Positions 11,801 through 23,437 of a stretch of 64,000 nucleotides of DNA are shown one piece after another (the first letter of the stretch is position 1; each line of letters starts with the position of its first letter). Under the pieces are notes generated by a model, which was not told the DNA's origin, ran no database searches, and saw only the letters and a list, made by a program, of their open reading frames with translations. The stretch is from Gamsiella multidivaricata. Lineage: Eukaryota > Mortierellomycota > Mortierellomycetes > Mortierellales > Mortierellaceae. Both the position numbers and the translations under genes were made by a program. Location of the stretch: contig NW_026251775.1 in the NCBI RefSeq assembly GCF_025024155.1, positions 124,001 to 188,000 on the forward strand. The letters are read 5' to 3'.

Positions 11801-12777
11801 TATTCAGACTCTGGTTCCTGAACTTGGGGTTCCTCCTCATTGCTGCCGACTGGTACGCGACTTATTACATTAAGTCAATTTCAAAGTTCTGTCGGCCGTA
11901 CCATTGGGCGAAATCCTGCGTCGCGCTCATTTGCTGCGACCAGGCTCTTAATGCGAGTCCATGTCCAGAACTCCACCGAGGGTGGACCTGGACGACGACA
12001 CGGACAAGCAGACCGAGGCGCTCTTTGAAAGGCCAAGCAAGATCATTCCTTCAAAAAGAAGCACTTTTTAAGAAGACATAGAATAAGGCTTCTATTATCC
12101 GTTATGGCCAACACACCGAACAAACCAAATTCGTTCGCGATCTTGCTCCTTCTCGCCAAACATTATTCCTGGAAAAATAAAAAAAATGACTGCATCTAAC
12201 ATGGCGGTCAAAAGATGCATTTCCGAGTCTAAGATAAGTTATACATCCTTGTATGATGGCCGCATGAGTGTAGGTACAGTGTTCAATACGGTTGACGCAT
12301 TCGACTGTGCTATAGATATTGATCCTGTCCTTCAGGACGGATTTAATAAAAGCCGTTTGAAATCAGGTGACGCTCATACGGAGACGCTCATCGCTTGGGC
12401 TGCGCTGTAATACGTTGTTTTGCTGGCGGCCTCTCACTTCAGCTCCACCTTCACTGCCTGCCCAGTTTTGTTTACATATCCTCCTCTAACCATCGGTGCA
12501 TGAACGCGTGCAGGCTGAACAATCGTCCTCACCATTGTCCAAGACCAGATTGCCCGCTTGCACTTCTTGCTCAGGTAATCATCCATCCTGTTCCAGCAGA
12601 ATTGTCCTTCTTTCTGTTGAGGTGCAATCTTTATGACTGCATGTGACGATCAACTGTCTAATCGCAGCCTCGTCCTCAACCAACATTGTAGATCCTACCA
12701 GGAAGCATCACTCATTTTAACCTTGTCCCACCAATATCACCATAAGTCCTTCGAAAGATACATATTTCACTGCTTCT
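8844..12777. other. Long intergenic stretch without a confident gene
   Basis: This gap of about 3.9 kb holds the carboxylesterase promoter, a poly-A run near 9098-9113, four copies of an 8-bp unit (TGGCTGCA) at about 9529-9562, and several short open frames without recognisable domains. The interval 11840-12080 has a presequence-like reading frame, noted separately. I found no convincing multi-exon gene, but a small or lineage-specific gene could be hidden here. Confidence 0.4.
9529..9562. repeat. 8-bp tandem repeat (TGGCTGCA) x4
   Basis: About four direct copies of an 8-bp unit are visible in intergenic DNA. It looks like a small minisatellite that could vary in length between strains. No coding context is evident. 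Confidence 0.7.
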
Positions 12778-13810
12778 ATGGACGATAGAGGCGACCGTAA
12801 GCGCAGGCTTACCGAGGAAGCAGGACAGCCCGCACAGGTGGCCGTCAACGGCACATCGGCGCCTTTCACTCCTCCAGCCAACAAGCGACAATTCACAGGG
12901 AGCGGTAGCTCAAGTCCGCTCAATGCCGCCAAAGACGAAACAGAAAACATGACAGCTGCTGAGGTGAGAACCAGTGCCTGAAAGACATCACTCGCCATTA
13001 TTTTTGTGATCTTCTTTGATGGACTCGGGCTTTAGTTTTATGTAATCTTGCAGTATCTAACCACATATAGAATTATCACACTACTTCGATCGTCTAGGGC
13101 GTTCTTCTCAACTTCCAGAAAGAGGCTATTTGGAGACAGATTCAGGAATACAAAAGAGAGGCGACAAGAGCGAAAGAGCGGATACTCCAGCTAGAAGACA
13201 AGCAAACGGATTGCGACACTCAGATCAATTCCATTGATTCTTACTGGAGCAAGGTATGGGGTCAAACAGTTGTGGACGCTCGCCTTGCTAAAAAGAAATG
13301 TTGCGCACAACATGCTAAAAACGAATTTTTCCCGCCATTTTTCCCGTTGAAAACTAGTTGCTGGATGACCTGAAAGCAATGATATTGACCTCCAAAATTA
13401 CAGTGACTAGAGAGGATATGGTCTTGCAAGGTATGAACCGTGTATCAAGCAGTTACAATGTCACTGGAATCGTCTATGGAATCTCATCAGCTTTATGACA
13501 TGCATTATAGACGAAAAAAGTTTTGCCTCATTACTTTCTCAAGGGATGAATTCTGAGCAACAGAACCAGGAGCCGGAGCAGGAACAGGATATCCGAGAGC
13601 TTACTGAAATGGCCCTAAAGCCATCAGTAGAGGAAGCTGCTTCGAGACGCACAAAGGAAATCGCATTAAAGTTGTTACGCAGAGTTGAAGAGTGGGCGGA
13701 GCAGCACAATACCTTCTGGGACACCGTATGGGAATCAGGTAGGCCTATCAAGATTATGGATCTCGCTCACAAGAAGTATTAATTGTCTACAGTACGAATA
13801 ACATCCGCGG

Positions 13811-13854
<44 letters not shown>

Positions 13855-16041
13855 GCATAGACCCATCTTTACAGCAAAGCAGCGAAATCCAACAGTTGTC
13901 CGCACAACACAATATCATCACACAACAATTCAAGAAGGGACTGTCTGATATTGACCATCTGCAGGCCAAGTGTCACCAGTTCGCAGACCACGTCATGCGA
14001 TTGAAGAACGGCCTGGAGATGACCCAAAACCGACTCAAGGAGACAGCGGAGGAGATGGACGAGTCAACAGCACAGCTGAAACGTTTGGAGAGCAACATCG
14101 AGCGCGAAAAGAATGCGCTCGTATCATCAGGATCCAACAGCACCGGAGTGTCAGATGTTACCGTCCCTACTGCTCTTGCATTGACTGAGATGAGCGAAGC
14201 TTCGCGGGAGGAGCTACTGCAGTTCCGCAAACTTGCAGTTTCACGCTTGGAAGAACTGGAGGAGATGAAAGGACAGAGGACACAGCTGAAGGATGAGCTG
14301 GACAAGATCCGTGCACAACTCAGCCATCTTTCGGACGAGAAGACTCAGGATTCGCAGTATGTCAGAACTCTTTTGGTTCAAATCCAGTCAGTCCGCCATG
14401 ACGCCGATCACTGCCGTGGCGAAGTCTTGAGGTTGAGGTCGGATCTGGATGACCTTCGCACGAGCCGTCGCAGGTTCGTCGATACATTAGAAACCGAAGA
14501 GAAGAACCGAAGGGCTACGCTGGAAGCAGAAGTCAAGAAACTGGAGAATGATATTACTCGTGTCAGGGACAGCCGTGATCGCTTCCAGCAGATGTATGAG
14601 AATCGCTGCACCAAGGACGACTATGAGATGCAGCAAAACCAGGAAATTCGGAAGATTGCCAACACGCGCAAGGTGAGGATGCATACAATATTCAGGGTAT
14701 CTGCTTATCATCAAGCAGTAAGTGTGAAACGACTGACAATATTATTTTCTTGTGCCATGTATGTCGCAATAGGACCGTATCACCGCCCTTACCGCAGAGA
14801 TTCAGCGACTCCAAACAATGCTGGCTACCAACTCTGACGACTGGAGCTCGTACGCCTTTTATTTGAAGGGATCCAATGATAAAACGACTCTGATGGATCT
14901 TCGAAACAAGCTTGGCGTGGCGGAGGAGCAAATCAAGTCGATCAGCATCGAGCTGGAGTCATCCAAGGAGACGGCATTACAGGTTCGCGATCTTGCAGCC
15001 GTAAACGCATCTGAGAGCGAACTCAAACAACAAGTGGAAATGCTGTCGACTAAACTGGCACAGCTGGACAGCCTGGTTGGATCAAGGGCGGACGAGAAAA
15101 TCAAAGAGCTCGTGGCAACGATTATGACGAAGGATCAGGCTATCGAGCGCCTCGAGCTCAAGGTCCGAGCCCATGAGGCAGTCCAAGCGCCGCTGCTGAA
15201 CGAGCTGCATACTGTTGCTAATGCTTGGGGTCAGCTTGAGGAGGCCACGTCCCGCAAGGCCATTGATCTCGCGCAAAAGGAGGACCTAATATTTAAACTG
15301 CTTTCGGACAAGACCAGACAAGAACAAAAGTGCAATAGTTTGATCCGCGCCAAGGAGCAGAGTGCCAATATGACGGCGGTGATGAAGCGACAGTCGGACA
15401 TGCAACTGGACCAGGTTCGAAGACTGGAGGAGCGGGAGAAGAACCTGAGCCAGCAAATGGTACGTGCTTCGAGATCCAAGTTAATGGCATTTTTCATTGT
15501 TTTTACCTTATACTACTATTCTGACAAGTATATGTTGTTATTGTTTTTTGCTTTGCTATTACAGGCCACGCTGGAGAAGGAGCAGACTGTACTCACGGGT
15601 GAGCTCACGGTCCATAAGTCGAAACTACAAGAGTTTTCGCAGCACAACTCTAGCTTTAAGGAAAAGTATGCCAAGCAGGAGGAGCGTTTGGTTGAGCTGC
15701 AGACACTGCTGAAGGAGAGGACGGACGCGTTTGAGAGTGAGTCAGCGTCACGGAAGCGGGCACAGGAGGAGTTTGAAACGATGAAGCGCAAGATCGAGGA
15801 GCATGCCAAGAAGACTGAGGGATCTTCAGGGGACTCTGAGGCGTCGAAGCAGGCGGCGCGGTACCTGAAGCTGCTCAAGTGTCCAGCGTGCGATGTTAAC
15901 TTCAAGTCGCATGTGATCTTGCGCTGCATGCATGTGTTCTGCAAGAGTTGCATGGACAAGCGGATGGAGTTGCGCCAGCGCAAGTGCCCGACCTGTCGCG
16001 AGAACTTTGGCGCCAAGGACGTGAAAGAGATCTATCTCTAA
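12778..16041 (+). CDS. BRE1: E3 ubiquitin-protein ligase Bre1 (RING, histone H2B monoubiquitination)
   Basis: RING E3 that works with Rad6 to monoubiquitinate histone H2B during transcription. Seven exons (12778..12963, 13098..13253, 13358..13430, 13511..13738, 13861..14672, 14773..15459, 15565..16041) give 872 aa with matching phases. The N-terminal region has the conserved FQKEAIWRQIQEYKRE and LEDKQTDCDTQINSIDSYW segments of Bre1/RNF20. Most of the protein is coiled coil. The C-terminal RING (about residues 820-858) shows CPAC, CMHVFCKSC and CPTC, ending VKEIYL. The intron before exon 5 carries a 41-T homopolymer immediately upstream of its acceptor. No truncation was seen. Confidence 0.92.
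13813..13853 (+). repeat. 41-nt poly-T tract in Bre1 intron 4
   Basis: An uninterrupted run of 41 T lies in the intron 13739..13860, ending seven bases before the splice junction (GGCATAG). It acts as an extreme polypyrimidine tract and is likely length-polymorphic or prone to sequencing error. Confidence 0.9.
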
Positions 16042-17288
16042 ATCAAGAATTTATTGTTATATTGTGTTTGTCATTTCATTCTGTTTGCTGGATTTACATC
16101 TTTCGGTATCATCCTCTCCACTTATGTTTTGATCCTTTCATTTCTTCATAGAACAACAGGCGCCTTTTTGTCTGTCTTATCTATTCGCTTTTGCATTCCC
16201 TGTTTCTTTGTTGCAATAAGTGGAAGTTCATTATTATTTTCGAGCCGATTTGTAACATAGTCTTTTTCTAATTGTACTTTTACCTCTTAATAAACCCACT
16301 CTCGTGGTGGATTCGATCTGTCTTCAGTGGGGCATAAGGCGTGCCAGGTACGCATAGCCCCTTTGTGATCGCCACTTGGCACTGCAGTAGGCTAAACGAT
16401 TCAGGGACAATTTCAGAACGCGTGCTGCGCTTGGTGGAGCAAACGCATGTATTTTTACAATATCAAAATGCTTCGAATGCAGAGGGTATGAGGTGCAGGT
16501 ATCATTGCAGTCCCTTACTCGCTCTCTTCGCGGTACTCAGTTTCAAAGCAGCATACCCAGCTGTCTTTCTGCCTTGAGTATAACAGATGCGTACGTCGAC
16601 GTTGCATGGGAAGGCGCACTTTTTTTGGACTCAGTGTATATCATGAGCATGCGAGCATTATTCCTGCGCGTAGCCCCGTTCTCTTGTCGCGCTCCTGTGA
16701 ACATGTCGATATGAAACAGGCAATACCACTTGACGCAATCGGTCCACGCATCTTTTTCATTATAGCTGGCGAAGCGTTTGGGAGTGTCCGTTTCCGTTCA
16801 GTTGTCGCGTTAGAAGCATGACATTTGTACTTCACGCTTTTTTAGCCGTCAGACACACTGTTGATGAACCCCCCTTCTCCCCCTCTCCCAAAGTCTAGGC
16901 GTGTAGATGGATGGGTGGCATTAGGAATGAAAGCCATCTCGGACAGGGTTGACCAGGCAAAGGCTCACTTGTTCTGAAGAGAGAGACAGAGAGGGAGCAG
17001 AAGAAAAGGAGATTGCTCTCGGTGTGCTCACAGCGCCTTTATACTTTCATGACAAGATGTTTGGCTGGTGCCTTAAAAGACACGCACAAATGGAATGCAA
17101 TTTAGACAGACCAGTGGAGGGGGATATTTTTGGGTCTTTTGTTCGACTCCCATCATATCATCATCTCTCTTCCCTTTCCATCCTAATTGTCCCATTCCAT
17201 CCACTCCCTCTCGTCCCATCGTCCGCAATTCATCTTTACTTCCTTAATACCCAGGAACTTATCACTAGAAATACTCACTACTATCACC
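16042..17288. other. Intergenic region between Bre1 and septin genes
   Basis: About 1.25 kb. It holds the Bre1 3' region and the septin 5' region, which is pyrimidine-rich from about 17150. No open frame here has recognisable domains or supported exon structure. Confidence 0.4.
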
Positions 17289-19125
17289 ATGGCACACGTA
17301 AGACGGAGACCATCATGAGCGTTCTGTGTCCCGATTCCCCGACCAACTCTTCAGCCAGTGGCAAACAAAAGGTTTCTGACTTTTCTCTCGCACCCATCAA
17401 TAGCGCATTGGACGCAGAAAGAACGTCAAGAAGGGATTTCAGTTCACGCTGATGGTTGTCGGTAAGGACCTTCGCTCGCATCCAGCAACGCTTTTCAATT
17501 GCTATCAATTGGAAGACAACACATGAGCGGGTATAATGATACGCGGTTATCCAAGCAGCAATTGGTTCTCATCTCTGAGTTGTTTCCTCTTGCTTAGGTG
17601 CCTCCGGTCTTGGTCGCACCACCTTCATCAACACGCTGTGCGATGCTGATGTTGTCCCTAAGCGTGAATCTGACGAGCCTGATATGGCCCACGTCGAGGA
17701 GGGCATCAAGATCAAGCCCTACACCGTTGGTAAGTATTACAGCGCCACTCTGCGTTCTTCAGTGGCTCTGGAGCGGCTTCGGTTCCTTATCAATTTGTCT
17801 AACATTGTGTGGTATTTCGCTGTGATAATAGAGCTCGACGAGGATGGTGTCAAGATCTCGCTCACTGTTGTCGACACCCCCGGCTTTGGTGATATGATTG
17901 ACAATGAGTACTGGTAAGTCTGAGCCAGATTTATTGAGCAATTGGACCCCAAATTTCGGCATGCGCTTCCCCCTTCTATGCACTTTTTGTTGTCATTTTT
18001 TTTTTTTTTCCTTCATGTCTTTCAGGAGAAGGGAACTCAGCTCCTCCCTGCCTAATACTTATGATGCCGAGTTCACTCTCCTAGCCTATTGATGGTAGAG
18101 GACCTTTGTACTAACAAGCTTTGCTCCTATCCCTTCTTTGGGTATTCAATCAATGTAGTTTCCAGGAGATTCTTGGATATCTGGAGCGACAATACGATGA
18201 TATTCTATCGGAGGAGTCCAGGATCAAGCGTAACCCACGGTTCCGCGACAACCGTGTCCACGCTCTCCTCTACTTTATTACCCCTACTGGCCACAGGTAA
18301 GGCGGCAGGAGATTTTTCTTTGAAGAGGCACTTCAATTACTTCAAAGGCAGTCGCTCCACCCTAATCTCGCAACTTCATTAACATCTCGCGGTTTTACCC
18401 ATTCCTTACTGTCTTTTAGCCTGAGGGAGATCGATATTGAATTGATGAAGCGTTTGAGTCCCAGAATTAACGTTATCCCAGTCATTGGCAAGGCCGATAC
18501 CTTCACCCCTATTGAGCTGGCAGACTTCAAGAAGAGGGTATGTCCACAGTTTGTCAACACTCACTTTATTCCACCATCGTTTGCAGAAGATCTAAAGCAA
18601 ATGAACCTTTTTGTGTTATGTAGGTCATGGAGGACATTGAGCACCACAATATCCCAATCTACAACTTCCCCTTCGATCCCGAAGAGGATGATGAGGAGAC
18701 CATTGACGAGAACAGCGAGCTCCGTTCCCTCCTTCCTTTTGCATTGATCGGATGCGAGGAGGAGATCATGGTGAACGGCCGTAAGGTCCGCGGCAGACAG
18801 TACCCATGGGGCATTGTCGAGGTCGACAACACCCAGCACTGCGACTTTGCCAAGTTGCGTTTTGCTTTGCTCAGGTACGAAAACAACATGCAGAAAGGAG
18901 CAGTGAGCTACAGGAGGATTTTTTTAATATCTTTTTGGGCTCTCTGATCCTTGTTATTTTTGTCTGCACCATGTTTTTCTTCAATTTGGACTAAACGTCT
19001 TATTTTGATTCTCGTTGAACCATAGCTCGCACTTGCAGGACTTGAAGGAGATCACTCACGACTACCTCTACGAGAACTACCGTACCGAGAAGTTGTCTCG
19101 CAGCGCCGAGAACCTGTCCGAGTAG
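17289..19125 (+). CDS. Septin GTPase (Cdc11/AspA-like P-loop)
   Basis: Septins assemble into filaments at septa, hyphal tips and membrane collars. Eight exons (17289..17297, 17422..17461, 17598..17729, 17832..17913, 18159..18296, 18420..18537, 18624..18874, 19026..19125) join in frame to 289 aa. Motifs seen are G1 GASGLGRTT, with Arg for the usual Lys as in the Cdc11/AspA class; G3 VDTPGFGD; and G4 region VIGKAD (AKAD in most septins). The septin unique element GRQYPWGIVEVDN, CDFAKLR and DLKEITHDYLYENYR follow. The product ends just after the unique element, with no C-terminal coiled coil. Exon 1 encodes only Met-Ala-His. Septin identity is secure; the subgroup is inferred from the P-loop. 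Confidence 0.88.
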
Positions 19126-19456
19126 ATACTGGATATCTGCAGGATCGTTTTTCACTCTTTATTATTATCGTCATTTCCCCCAATAATTATAACCACCACT
19201 CGTGCTGGAAGGTCGACCCTGATGCGCCGTTCTTTTTTTTTTTTTTATTCTATAATCCTATTGGAACCCATTTACACGCAATAAACGAATTTCAGACTAA
19301 GACTTTTGAGCGTCCCTTTCTGGAGTCAGGATAGGGCACGGCATGGTGCACAACGGTCGTGACTGTCCAATATTACGTTCCTCTCAATGCGTTAGCGAAC
19401 AGTGTCTCAATACTCGCTTGATACACTCGACATACATCTCGAAAACAGGAAAGGCA
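19126..19456. other. Septin-PTPA intergenic region
   Basis: The 331 bp hold the septin 3' end, with a T-rich run near 19230-19247 and an AATAAA-type signal near 19280, and a short promoter for the next gene. Nothing else was seen. Confidence 0.4.
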
Positions 19457-20806
19457 ATGGCGAATCAGGAAGCAGCAGTGACATCAACAATAACATCGAC
19501 AGGAAAGGACACATTTGTCGTGCCTGTGAAGTGCATTAAGGATGAAGCTCGGGACCTGCCATTCTTCCAGAAGTCTGAGGCATACGCGCGTCTCATGTCT
19601 TACATTCTGGCCCTCAACACTGCGGTCCTGAACCGCAAAGTGTCTGATGCAGTACCGGAATCAGAGGTATGTCTGTCTGTCTATTATTTGGTGACAAACT
19701 CGACTATCGAATCCACGCGTCGTGGCATCGTCTCGTACTCGACGTCAATGTGTGTCCCAGGCGCGTTTGTTCTAACCCACTCTGTCGCCTCGCTCTAAAA
19801 CACAATATTAGTCCATCAAGAAAATCCTAGAGCTGTTCGACACACTCGACCACTGGATCGCCCTCGTCCCTCCAAAGCCAGATCCTCAACGATTTGGTAA
19901 TCTCGCCTTCCGGGAATATATTCTGCTGCTCGAATCCAAAGCGACCTTCGTCCTCACGACTCTCCTCCCGCCCTCACTCCACCCCGCGATCAAAGAACTC
20001 TCCCCATACCTCACCCAGAGCATGGGTCACGGCACACGGATCGACTACGGGTCAGGACACGAGCTCTCCTTTGTCGCATGGCTGTGCTGTCTCGAAATCA
20101 TTGGATTCCTGCACGGGGAGGATCATGCGGCCGTGGTGCTGACGGTCTTTGTGCGATACCTGGAGTTAGTACGCAAGTTACAGCGGACATATCAATTGGA
20201 ACCTGCGGGAAGTCATGGCGTGTGGGGACTAGATGATTATCAGTTCTTGCCATATCTATGGGGAAGCGCACAGTTGCGGGATCATCCGACGTTGCGGCCA
20301 ATTGCTATTATGCAGGAGACGAGTGTGCGGGAGCATGCGTCGGAGTATATGTACTTTCGAGCCATCCAGTTCATTCATGAGGTATGTGCACAGTGATTTT
20401 TATATTGTTAACCATGCTAGTACAGGTATATGCTTGTCCTTGATTATGGCCTAAACTTTTTTTATTATATTATATTTATTTTCTTTTCTTTCCTTTTTCT
20501 TTGCGAATCCAGACAAAGCGCGGCCCGTTCCACGAGCATTCACCTGTGCTGTTTGAGATCTCGGGCGTGCATCACTGGGCAAAGGTGAACTCGGGCATGG
20601 TCAAGATGTACAAGGCCGAGGTTCTGAACAAGTTCCCGGTTGTCCAGCACCTGCTTTTCGGAAGCCTCCTGCCCTGGCGACCCGCGGATTCGCCCGTTGA
20701 CTTTGCGATTTCTGCAGTCCCTGCGACTGCTTCAGGACCTGGACAGGCACCAGCTCCGGTCGCGACGGGCGTGCCAAGAGGTGTTCCCGGCGCGATTCAA
20801 CGGTAG
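19457..20806 (+). CDS. Serine/threonine-protein phosphatase 2A activator (PTPA/Rrd family)
   Basis: Peptidyl-prolyl isomerase-type activator that reactivates PP2A-like catalytic subunits. Exons 19457..19666, 19812..20381 and 20513..20806 (all phase 0) give 357 aa. Seen are [15 protein letters not shown] and [15 protein letters not shown] at the N-terminus, and the PTPA signature [17 protein letters not shown]. Then come [15 protein letters not shown], the C-terminal [16 protein letters not shown] and [18 protein letters not shown] with FGSLLPW. These elements and the length fit yeast Rrd1/Rrd2. I chose the internal Met (MANQEAAV) because the upstream part of the open frame has no family similarity. 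The paralog (Rrd1 or Rrd2) was not resolved. Confidence 0.9.
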
Positions 20807-22810
20807 ATTAGCGTATCTGGAAAATTTTGGGAATAAGGTGAATAGAAGATTAAAACTCATTTATGATGGCAGTGGTGCTTGGGATCTCCTGTCCGTGCGC
20901 AGGCATTCTGCTGGCACTTTCACACTATCGGTCTGATCTCCTGATCTTCTTTTCCTGTTTGGTCTTAGAAACAGAAATGTCTGGGGTTCTACTTGAATCA
21001 TTGTTCCGGATGTTTTTAACTGCTGCGCGAAAAAAAATGCTGTGCTTGTGATTTAAGGTTTTTTTTCCAGGACGCAACGTAGCGATATCTTCCATCGTCT
21101 TTCATCTTCATCTCCATCTATTTTGCACCGCGCTTTAACTATTAAGGCCCCTGTCGAGTTACCCATCTGGAGCTGCAAGGAAGACTCCACATCCGACGCA
21201 GATGCTCTCGACTCTCAATCGATTGCGCTCAACCTTCCTATCCAAAAGTTAACTTGGGTTTGGCTTAAGCGAGGATTTCAGGGATGTTGTCTCAACATCA
21301 GGATGTGCATCTATCCGAGCGAGTATGAGCCGTCGACAACCTATATGATCCCTTGACACAGCAAAGCCTGAGTGAGTGCTTTAGTTTAAAACACAGGAAC
21401 GAAGATGGAAGGGAGAGAAGCGGCTAGGGGTCAACCAGGCGCGACTACTCTCGACCACGGACTGTGAGGCGATCCATGCGAAGGACAACTGAGTATACAA
21501 AGGCATTCGAGTTCGCGGGTATATTCTGATAGGGTAGGGGCAATGGTAAACGATAGAGAAGGCGATGGAAGGGCTGAGTGGGGTAGCGGAGGAAGGGAGG
21601 GTATAGAGCGCACTTGGCTTTGGTTGAGATGATTGACTTGGGCCTGGCGAACTTGACAGGACTCGGCGAGTCTGACGCGCTGAGTGGGCCTGGTCCTGGG
21701 TGCTGGATTCTGGCGTTAGTGCCGTATCCTAATACTGTCCAGGTTGAAACGGACTCCATGTGCCTAAGAAAAGGCAGGAAAACAGAGAACGATAGGCAAC
21801 AAGTCGATTTGGCGAAAAAAAAAAAAAAAAAAAAGGCGCCGTCGATTTCTAATACAACAGCAGTAAGCGACGTGCATCAGACATACTTCGATGACCCTCT
21901 ACCTCATTCCCCTTGACCATGGCGAGCCCAGGTGGACTAGACTTTGGTTTACTTTTGGTTGCTGTAATCGATCGGCTGAGGTATTGACAAAAAGAAAAAA
22001 AGAAAAAAAGAAAAGAAAAGCGCAGAAAGAGAATACGCCATTAGAATCGAAGCGTAGACATAGAGACAACCTACAACGCAAGGCGCAAATACAAGGCACA
22101 TAACACTAAGCACCAGATACCAGACATCATGCACAAACAAAGCAGAGAAGAGCGTACAGCGCCATTTTGCATGGAAAGAGCAATAAGGCCATACCTTTGT
22201 GGACTCAACCAGTCGTTATTGCGGTCCTACTGCACTGCTGTCGATGTTCGCTAGAGCTAACATCCTTTTTGCAGCGTCGCATGTCAACCCTGTCTTTACA
22301 TGGCAAACAGCAGGAGACGAGATGTCTCCGCTGTGCTGTGCAAGCAGCAGAGACATCATTGGGTGCAGCAGATTAAAGGCGCGAGAAATAAAAAAAGGTG
22401 GGCTCAGGTACAGGTACAGCCATGTATAGTCTAGCTGACTAGAAAAGAATACCACGCATTTGTAGACACAAACATAGTTTACAAAGCGCGATGAAATAAC
22501 TCTATGAGTGCTGTAACGTAACTGAAAGAGGATGTTTCCCCATAGTATCGATCAATGGATGGCAGTTTGTTATGAGTGCATATGTGGGTGCTTGTTTTTT
22601 TTTTTTTTGTTTTGAAATGGCGGAGGAAAGGGAGGGGGAAGGAAAGTCAAGGAGTCGAGTTTATTGGAAGGCAACGCGTCGCGTAAACACAAAAAAACAA
22701 TATGTGGACGGCGTCCTTAAACGCGCCCTCGATACTGCAGTCAGTACTCTGACCAGTCCGGCCCGAGAGATTGTATCGGTGTTTGCCACGAGTCATCTCC
22801 GCTGGAAGAA
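20807..22810. other. Intergenic region downstream of PTPA
   Basis: About 2 kb with no recognisable gene. It contains an A-tract near 21814-21833, AAAG-rich stretches near 21990-22020 and a T-tract near 22597. This is the left margin of the accessory block. Confidence 0.4.
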
Positions 22811-23260
22811 TGGCCCTTGATTTCGTTCACATTGAGCAGAGTCTTCTTCAGGAATGAAATTCCGAACTTGATGCAGAGCTTTTCTACGTCCATTTCCCTT
22901 GCTTAACAAAAGAGTCCTAATTTGAACAGGCCTGTTATCGAAACTATTATGGGATGCCATGGTGATGTCCTCAAATAGCTCCGTTTGTTCCATTTGTCCA
23001 AAGAAACCATCGATATCACGGCATTTGCAACTTTATTGGGGTCTTATCCTAAACTGAAGAATGTATTTGCTGAGTTCCATAATAATAATTCGGATAACGA
23101 GCTGCTGAGGACATTCTTCCAGCGTCCCTGGGCTTGGCTCGTGCTGAAGAAACTCTTCCTGAAGCACATCACGACGACTCTGCTGCGCGAGGAGGAGAGA
23201 ATCGAGCCGTCGTCTCTGTCGCTTGCGCTGCTTACTGTCTTCGTCGTACGTGGGCTTTGG
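22811..23260 (+). pseudogene. Fragment of an unidentified gene with stop codons
   Basis: An open stretch from about 22984 to 23248 encodes a plausible helical segment (LGSYPKLKNVFAEF, FFQRPWAWLVLKKLF, SSLSLALLTVFV). It is bounded by a possible acceptor (AAATAG) and donor (GTACGT). Upstream, the ATG at 22810-22812 begins a frame that reads MALDFVHIEQSLLQE. It then hits TGA but continues with protein-like sequence (NSELDAELFYVHFP) in the same frame, which suggests a decayed gene. I do not recognise the family. It could also be an unusual intron-containing gene. Confidence 0.3.
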
Positions 23261-23437
23261 GCGGTATGTACATGAGGCTGTTTCTCAGTGTAGTTTATGT
23301 CTTGTTCTTCTTTTCCATCTGTGCATGACCATTGGGATTGTTTTTTATTTTTATTATATTTTATTTTTTATTTTTTTATTTTTTTTGGTGATTTATTTCT
23401 CTCTTGGAGTTTACCAATATCAGACACGCTCTACTCG

